Shown here piece after piece: positions 8,201 through 10,000 of a stretch of 10,000 nt of DNA. This DNA is from Symbiodinium natans (taxonomy: Eukaryota > Sar > Dinophyceae > Suessiales > Symbiodiniaceae), in assembly GCA_905221605.1 (NCBI GenBank), contig CAJNDS010002676.1, forward strand, positions 307,501 through 317,500, in the 5' to 3' direction. The position numbers and the translations under genes were made by a program. Each line of letters opens with the position of its first letter. Within the stretch, counting starts at the first letter, position 1. The notes under the pieces are model-generated. The model did no database searches and was not told where the DNA came from. It worked only from the letters and a program-made list of their open reading frames with translations.

Positions 8201-8664
8201 GGGCGGTTGTAGTTGCTTGCACCCTTGCCCGAACTTCGGGACTCCAGAACATGCAATTTCCCATGTTGAGTAATGAGGGCTTTCTCGATCGCATCAAAAG
8301 AAGACGTTTCCCCGACAGCTGTAAGCACCATTAGTCGCTCCTTGCGATCTAATCCAGAGTTGTCGAGTAAAAGATCTCCAAGGATGGTATCGGATATTTC
8401 TATCGTCTTGTCCAACTCCTTCAACTTTCTGTACCATCTCTTTCTTCGCCCGATATAGGAGGTCATAGACTCTCCTGCTTGTCTTGACATCACACCACCA
8501 ACGCTGGCCCCGACTCGGTAAAGTTCCTTTGCCTCTTGGGCCTGCAAAGGAAAAATCACCTTACGCACAGCGTCGATGATCTGCGTGATCGCGTCGGCGC
8601 TCTTCAGTACATCGTGCCCCAAGTCCTGGGCAACAATGTAAGCGTCCCCTCGAAGGGACTCCAG
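5173..8664 (-). CDS. gag-pro: Gag-protease polyprotein with RapZ-C-like C-terminal domain
   Basis: This is an open frame of 1163 codons continuing Gag after the TAG. Order along it: helical Gag core (about 8664-8240, with ELYRVGASVGG and a tryptophan/arginine-rich segment); an acidic linker; a CCHC zinc knuckle (7731-7684) that should bind genomic RNA; an acidic stretch; an ExoX-C-like motif (about 7380-7230); a Cys/His cluster (about 7080-6860) that could bind zinc; a proline-rich linker (about 6540-6370); an aspartic-protease-like domain (about 6310-6000); and a RapZ-C-like domain with CX5R (about 5560-5190). It ends at TGA 5175-5173. The first true Met of the gene is at 8844; a TTG at 8622 is not a credible eukaryotic start. 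Gag would form the particle and the protease would cleave the polyprotein. The C-terminal domain's role is unknown. Its last 32 nt overlap the next ORF in the +1 frame. Confidence 0.85.
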   Translation of the reverse strand: MESLRGDAYIVAQDLGHDVLKSADAITQIIDAVRKVIFPLQAQEAKELYRVGASVGGVMSRQAGESMTSYIGRRKRWYRKLKELDKTIEISDTILGDLLLDNSGLDRKERLMVLTAVGETSSFDAIEKALITQHGKLHVLESRSSGKGASNYNRPRGMAYKGTKSSGKGKANAQTHHGAAYLAEPEDLFDSYDAGESFWDPEAEEEELVPDNQDSSAFMADSLGEATAEKIELDVVEAFLSTPDFSLDDDECIAFLASACQAEVCAFFARSKAKGKGKPMGKHAHGYRPKPSGLSIEDRKAKLKEIKARSVCRTCGKKGHWAGDRDCKGKPSSGGSSTQGTKDRTAHFSAILTKDAPVQTSFCCSSSESEGSEVLHKPQMFLALDDDHEHPEGYPGFFNPGDFAEEEEELEEADGSFELLEAPPEGSDTVFGFGVHRGSTFGDVVLRHPDYFTWGIKEKNPSRTLEEFLVWCNMYYVFPRGKAERREYPLSGYEARDLESVKAWMLSQGIGGKVNKSKLANLKPDPRGPCQGGCPAHAISKAGSNDKVIKTTCMICGDRWSEPRPQAQPTRDATTCPHSRTDNRGSTKAVHKVWCLDCCTFVEEMPQALHKQQVELGRAAQQAPLKAQDLTRRTLQDTPLTQMEAGEVIKHFVKNMNRYLTRVESTSSQELLSMLSDSVDFVVASQATQQVLGTASSSSGFARRDLQAQALNPVGRSPPGTPAHASAAAAVLAPRTPPRTPQRPTAPQLPERGSPPGYPPHAFMAVETPEPVLEQLEEVDPLRDDHVYAMLDEGCNSTCHGEKWRIDAEKKLEKLGFRAKAAPLTVGTYRGIGGAEATQRLVFPIALAMEPSQLSWNGSVASNEIGGQDFPLLLSLQVQQKLGLRKDVRAGLVQLADYPGQSLRLFKNSRTGLLMIRIDQFEKDLAEGHQEFRLEEYPNLPKVGHQSPSRTVMALRSASPVQRAYMIADTKPNIVLMSAGVWTLDVGAESSKVSKELTDAVDRIHANRFSVALPKNLELVKRSLRKNYPIITEEVKSDDHLVILDVRDIPDPKNYRDHIGTYPENLHHTVYSKTFLSLWEEIAKQIDRIIRRSKDGDKIIILFLCTGGKHRSVAMRHLVQVVLENVYGICAGYLDVSRTVNWHKTCQGCTRCRHVESDDKGNP
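5190..5560 (-). other. RapZ-C-like domain with CX5R motif
   Basis: A beta strand ending VILDVRDIPDP (about 5547-5515) is followed by HIGTYPENL, a helix (about 5450-5400), a second hydrophobic strand IIILFL and then CTGGKHRSVA, with Cys at 5352-5350 and Arg at 5334-5332. The strand-D-x-R...helix-strand-C-T-G-G-x-H-R-S layout is that of the C-terminal domain of bacterial RapZ (YvcJ) proteins, which also have CTGGxHRS. CX5R followed by S also resembles the loop of protein tyrosine phosphatases. After it comes a Cys pair (CQGCTRC). Function in a retrotransposon is unknown: nucleotide, sugar-phosphate or RNA binding are all possible. Confidence 0.55.
6000..6310 (-). other. Retropepsin-like aspartic protease domain
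   Basis: The catalytic loop appears as AMLDEGCNSTCHG (DEG at 6291-6283), where a retropepsin would have D-(S/T)-G. About 70-80 residues later comes FPLLLSLQVQQKLGL (about 6057-6013), matching the hydrophobic segment after the flap and the helix near the C-terminus of such proteases. The order after Gag and before integrase fits. The E in place of S/T at the second catalytic-triad position is unusual and might reduce activity, or mark a divergent dinoflagellate subfamily with Cys next to the motif. Confidence 0.6.
6860..7080 (-). other. Cys/His-rich putative zinc-binding region
   Basis: Cysteine pairs occur in order as PCQGGCPAH, TTCMICGD, TTCPHS and VWCLDCC over about 70 residues, separated by basic and polar linkers. 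The spacing (C-X3-C, C-X2-C, C-X2-C) would suit two zinc ribbons or a treble-clef-like fold. It is distinct from the CCHC knuckle upstream. No named family is recognised. Confidence 0.45.
7230..7383 (-). other. ExoX-C-like motif inside the Gag polyprotein
   Basis: The segment reads FGVHRGSTFGDVVLRHPDYF followed by TWGI. This fits the pattern F-G-x-x-x-G-x-(S/T)-F-x-x-(V/L)-x-x-x-x-P-x-Y-x-x-W of the small domain found at the C-terminus of ExoX-like exonucleases and as a stand-alone module. The match was made by eye from memory of the pattern. No exonuclease catalytic domain accompanies it, so a binding role is more likely than catalysis. Confidence 0.5.
7684..7731 (-). other. CCHC zinc knuckle of Gag
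   Basis: The minus strand encodes CRTCGKKGHWAGDRDC, a C-X2-C-X4-H-X6-C pattern, one residue longer in the last gap than the classical retroviral knuckle (X4). The HWAGD signature is typical of nucleocapsid knuckles in Copia elements of protists. It lies in a Lys/Arg-rich stretch (KAKLKEIKARS just before it), as expected for RNA binding. Only one knuckle is present. Confidence 0.85.
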
Positions 8665-8844
8665 CTATTTTGCACCAAGTGTAAACCTTTCATCCGCCTT
8701 CGTAGCGTGGTACTTCGCCATCGCCCGAAATTCCCACTCATAGTAGTCCGAAACGGATCCACTATACACCAAGAAACCTTGCTTTGTCAGCTCGGGCTCC
8801 TGGTTGCTCCGAGGATTGAAACGCAAACCTCCGCCAGTGGCCAT
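8665..8844 (-). pseudogene. gag: Gag N-terminus, cut by an in-frame TAG at codon 60
   Basis: The ATG lies in the context GTCGCCATGG, with G at -3 and G at +4, and is the first in-frame Met after two upstream stops. Fifty-nine codons follow, including a segment (GSVSDYYEWEFRAMAKY) of the sort seen near the N-terminus of Copia Gag proteins, where a short hydrophobic/aromatic stretch precedes the helical core. TAG at 8667-8665 then interrupts it, and the same frame continues at once with LESLRGDAYIVAQDLG, which is clearly more Gag. I read this as one Gag gene with a point nonsense mutation, or a stop that is read through. It was missed as a start because everything downstream is open without it. 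Confidence 0.75.
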
Positions 8845-8918
8845 GGCGACACACGCTGGCGGCTATCGCCTCTAGGGCGAACGAAAAAGGTGAAAAGAGC
8901 ACTGGCCCCTGAAGGGCA
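8845..8918 (-). other. 5' leader between primer-binding site and Gag start
   Basis: About 74 nt separate the primer-binding site from the Gag ATG. In the Gag frame the leader has TAG codons at 8874-8872 and 8865-8863, so Gag cannot begin upstream of the ATG at 8844-8842. No conserved packaging structure is recognisable. Confidence 0.5.
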
Positions 8919-8933
8919 CTGGCTCCGCTACCA
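8919..8933 (-). promoter_or_regulatory. Primer-binding site, initiator methionine tRNA type
   Basis: On the minus strand this reads TGGTAGCGGAGCCAG. It complements a tRNA 3' end of the form CTGG-CTCCGCT-ACCA: discriminator A plus CCA, a 7-nt acceptor strand ending in U72 (the A1:U72 pair typical of eukaryotic initiator tRNA), and the start of the T-stem. It matches the plant Copia primer site TGGTATCAGAGCC at 11 of 13 positions, recalled from family knowledge. The one-base gap to the TTTCACA end of the LTR fits. The dinoflagellate initiator tRNA itself was not available for comparison. Confidence 0.72.
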
Positions 8934-8934
8934 G

Positions 8935-9101
8935 TGTGAAAACTGGCCGTTTTCCCGTCTGAGCCTTGGCTCCAAAAAGGGGCCCCTGCGGTGAGTCGGT
9001 GCTGTCAAAACTGGTCGGCAAACAGACTCTGACTGTACATGAGTGCTGTAGCTTTTACCTAACAGGCTTCGTACGCGCTGGTCTACAAGGACTATTTCAC
9101 A
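8935..9101 (-). repeat. Candidate 5' LTR, 167 bp
   Basis: The block starts TGTGAAA and ends TTTCACA, a perfect 7-bp inverted repeat with the canonical TG...CA ends. Its inner end lies one base from a convincing primer-binding site, exactly where a 5' LTR should end. On the minus strand it carries a T-rich tract (CCCCTTTTTGG, about 8970-8983) that might serve as a promoter element, since dinoflagellates rarely use a TATA box; that is a guess. A 14-nt near-repeat (12 of 14 identical) occurs at 8935-8948 and 9003-9016. The outer boundary is the weaker of the two, because the matching 3' LTR is outside the window. A target-site duplication would begin with ATGGG at 9102-9106 on the plus strand. 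Confidence 0.6.
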
Positions 9102-9304
9102 ATGGGAGTTTCCAAGAATAGGGTTACCCTTTTTGGGGTCCCTTTAAGGGGATTCTATTCTTTTGGGGGTATGCAAGGGGTACCCCTATTTCGGGAAATG
9201 CCCATATGTGAAAGCAAGTCCTTCTCCAACGCTGGAACCCTAAACCCGTAATTCTAAACTCCAGACCCTGGACCCTGTAGCTTAGGTTGCCCAGTAACCG
9301 AAGA
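9102..9304. other. GGGG/CCCC-rich flank with palindromes, no gene seen
   Basis: No supportable ORF. AAGAATAG (9114-9121) is repeated inverted as CTATTCTT (9155-9162). AGGGGTACCCCT (9176-9187) is a perfect 12-bp palindrome. The 21 nt at 9166-9186 recur inverted and imperfectly (17 of 21) at 9382-9402. A degenerate telomeric patch (AACCCTAAACCCG and relatives) occupies about 9235-9262. Confidence 0.5.
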
Positions 9305-9345
9305 CTAAACCCTAAACCCTAAACCCTAAACCCTAAACCCTAAAC
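9305..9345. repeat. Interstitial telomeric repeat, CCCTAAA, about six units
   Basis: Near-perfect head-to-tail CCCTAAA units, about 41 bp, with no variant inside. CCCTAAA/TTTAGGG is the telomere repeat of plants and is also reported for dinoflagellates. Confidence 0.9.
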
Positions 9346-9447
9346 AGGGTGCCCCCTTCATTTGCTTAAAGCCCTTCACAAGGGGGACCCCTTATGTACC
9401 CCTTACATGCCCTATAGTAAGGGACCACATCAAGGGCCCATGAAACG
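9346..9447. other. Spacer between CCCTAAA arrays, no gene seen
   Basis: About 100 bp rich in runs of C and G (GGGGGACCCC at 9382-9391, GGGCCC at 9435-9440). It contains the right arm of the imperfect inverted repeat that begins at 9166. Nothing codes. Confidence 0.4.
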
Positions 9448-9465
9448 ACCCTTAGATGGTAGCCC
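9448..9465. repeat. Left copy of the direct repeat flanking the main CCCTAAA array
   Basis: ACCCTTAGATGGTAGCCC. It matches 9604-9621 at 17 of 18 positions, and the array lies between the two. The pair looks like a duplicated target or the ends of a tandem unit. Confidence 0.7.
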
Positions 9466-9609
9466 TAAACCCTAAACCCTAAACCCTAAAACCCTAAAAC
9501 CCTAAAACCCTAAACCCCTAAACCCCTAAAACCCTAAACCCTAAACCCCCAAACCCCTAAACCCTAAACCCTAAACCCCTAAACCCCAAACCCTAAACTC
9601 TAAACCCTT
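9463..9609. repeat. Main interstitial telomeric array, variant CCCTAAA, about 147 bp
   Basis: About 20 units. The first are exact CCCTAAA; later ones vary as CCCTAAAA, CCCCTAAA and CCCCAAA. Increasing variation to the right suggests an older, degenerating interstitial array and not an active chromosome end. Confidence 0.9.
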
Positions 9610-9621
9610 AGATAGTAGCCC
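9604..9621. repeat. Right copy of the direct repeat flanking the main CCCTAAA array
   Basis: ACCCTTAGATAGTAGCCC, differing by one base from 9448-9465. Confidence 0.7.
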
Positions 9622-9708
9622 AGGCCAAGCTCCCAGGAGTTGTCACAGCCGAGGCTCTTGGAAGACTTGGTGAAGGACAGGGACGATGGGAAGGCGGTCC
9701 TCGCTTTT

Positions 9709-9760
9709 GGGGTTAGGGTTTAGGGTTTAGGGTTTAGAGTTTAGGGTTTAGGGTTTAGGG
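9709..9760. repeat. Interstitial telomeric repeat in opposite orientation, TTTAGGG, about seven units
   Basis: Units TTTAGGG with one variant (TTTAGAG, about 9733-9739). It faces the CCCTAAA arrays on its left with about 87 bp of unrelated DNA between, so the single strand could fold into a hairpin with a stem of up to 50 bp. A short relic (GGGTTTAGGGTT) follows at 9864-9875. Confidence 0.9.
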
Positions 9761-10000
9761 TGTCTCAATGAGTGGGCGCGCTGGTGCTGAAAGCACCCAG
9801 GCGCGTGCCCCGACTTGCATAAGCCCACCCCCGCTGGCGCTCCACCCTCGCCTTAACCTCTACGGGTTTAGGGTTCTTTTGAACTCTGATCGTGCTTTTG
9901 TTATTTTTCTCTTGTCTATTGGGTTGAAGCTCGGCATCGACGCAGATCAACCACCTTGAAGTTCGTAACCCCTAGGCATTGCAAGGGAGATGTCTATCAG
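9761..10000. other. Flanking DNA with one GC-rich hairpin, no gene seen
   Basis: At 9777-9805 the sequence CGCGCTGGTGCT, loop GAA, and AGCACCCAGGCGCG forms a stem of about 12 pairs with two single-C bulges. The rest contains a pyrimidine-rich run (about 9895-9917) and no credible coding sequence; the short open frames on both strands show no recognisable protein features. Confidence 0.4.

Larger units (their letters stand above)
1..9101 (-). mobile_element. Copia-type LTR retrotransposon, 5' LTR through RNase H, 3' end beyond the window
   Basis: Read on the minus strand, this stretch has the order LTR, primer-binding site, Gag with zinc knuckle, protease, integrase, reverse transcriptase, RNase H. 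Integrase before reverse transcriptase is the order that defines Copia as against Gypsy elements. Copia hallmarks are readable directly: HHCC and DDE integrase residues, the RT entry motif KWVDTDKND, SADITNAYFQG, RVDD, a QCRPDLAY segment and the RNase H motif LQAEAY. Extra domains sit between protease and integrase (RapZ-C-like domain and a charged unknown ORF), so the element is longer than a standard Copia. Four interruptions of the frame suggest a non-autonomous or decaying copy, although Pol is fully open. The element is truncated only by the window edge. Insertion of the whole block into telomere-repeat-rich DNA is inferred from the right flank. Confidence 0.9.

Noticed and set aside
8620-8622. 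TTG as start of Gag-protease
   Set aside because: Non-ATG starts are not expected here, and clear Gag sequence extends upstream to the ATG at 8844.
8959-8978. Possible relic of the dinoflagellate spliced leader (minus strand TTTTTGGAGCCAAGGCTCAG)
   Set aside because: It shares only short words with the leader (TTTTGG, GCTCA) and has an internal insertion. It lies within the LTR and precedes no gene other than Gag by normal spacing, so chance is enough.
9305-9760. True chromosome end or a telomere fusion
   Set aside because: Arrays are short, variant, and flanked by unique DNA on both sides. Their orientation is opposite to that of a head-to-head fusion.
9765-9959. Overlapping open frames of about 60 codons on both strands
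   Set aside because: They have no motif, no homology that I recognise, and run through a hairpin and a telomere-repeat relic.
1-10000. Prokaryotic or phage origin
   Set aside because: Copia integrase-RT order, iMet primer site, Kozak context and CCCTAAA repeats all point to a eukaryote; no operon, ribosome-binding pattern or CRISPR was seen.

Overview
The window looks like nuclear DNA of a dinoflagellate. Two things support this, neither decisive alone: a very long Copia-type polyprotein of the kind common in dinoflagellate genomes, and Arabidopsis-type telomeric repeats (CCCTAAA/TTTAGGG) in the flank. Genus and species cannot be told from this sequence.

Almost everything from position 1 to about 9101 is one LTR retrotransposon of the Copia (Ty1/Copia, Pseudoviridae-like) class, lying on the minus strand and cut by the left edge of the window. 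In its own reading direction (right to left) it has: a candidate 167-bp 5' LTR (8935-9101) bounded by the perfect 7-bp inverted ends TGTGAAA/TTTCACA; a tRNA-iMet-like primer-binding site one base inside it (8919-8933); a short leader; a Gag start with good Kozak context (ATG at 8844-8842); Gag and a zinc knuckle; an ExoX-C-like motif; a Cys/His cluster; an aspartic-protease-like domain; a RapZ-C-like domain with a CX5R motif; a charged ORF of unknown function; a short possible remnant domain; then integrase (HHCC, DDE core, C-terminal domain), reverse transcriptase and the start of RNase H. The rest of RNase H and the 3' LTR lie to the left of position 1.

The reading frame is broken in four places: an in-frame TAG at Gag codon 60 (8667-8665), a +1 change near 5204-5173 (at CCT TGA), an in-frame TGA at 3800-3798, and a -1 change in the 3324-3246 overlap. 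Gag/protease and Pol are in the same frame; the two frame changes cancel. Either this is a decaying copy of an element with one huge polyprotein, or some of the breaks are recoded. Pol itself is open over all 1108 codons visible, so the copy seems fairly young.

The right end (9102-10000) holds no convincing gene. It has two CCCTAAA arrays, one TTTAGGG array in the opposite orientation, an 18-bp direct repeat flanking the larger array, and several GGGG/CCCC-rich palindromes. No cellular gene, tRNA, rRNA, CRISPR array or bacterial-type operon was found.
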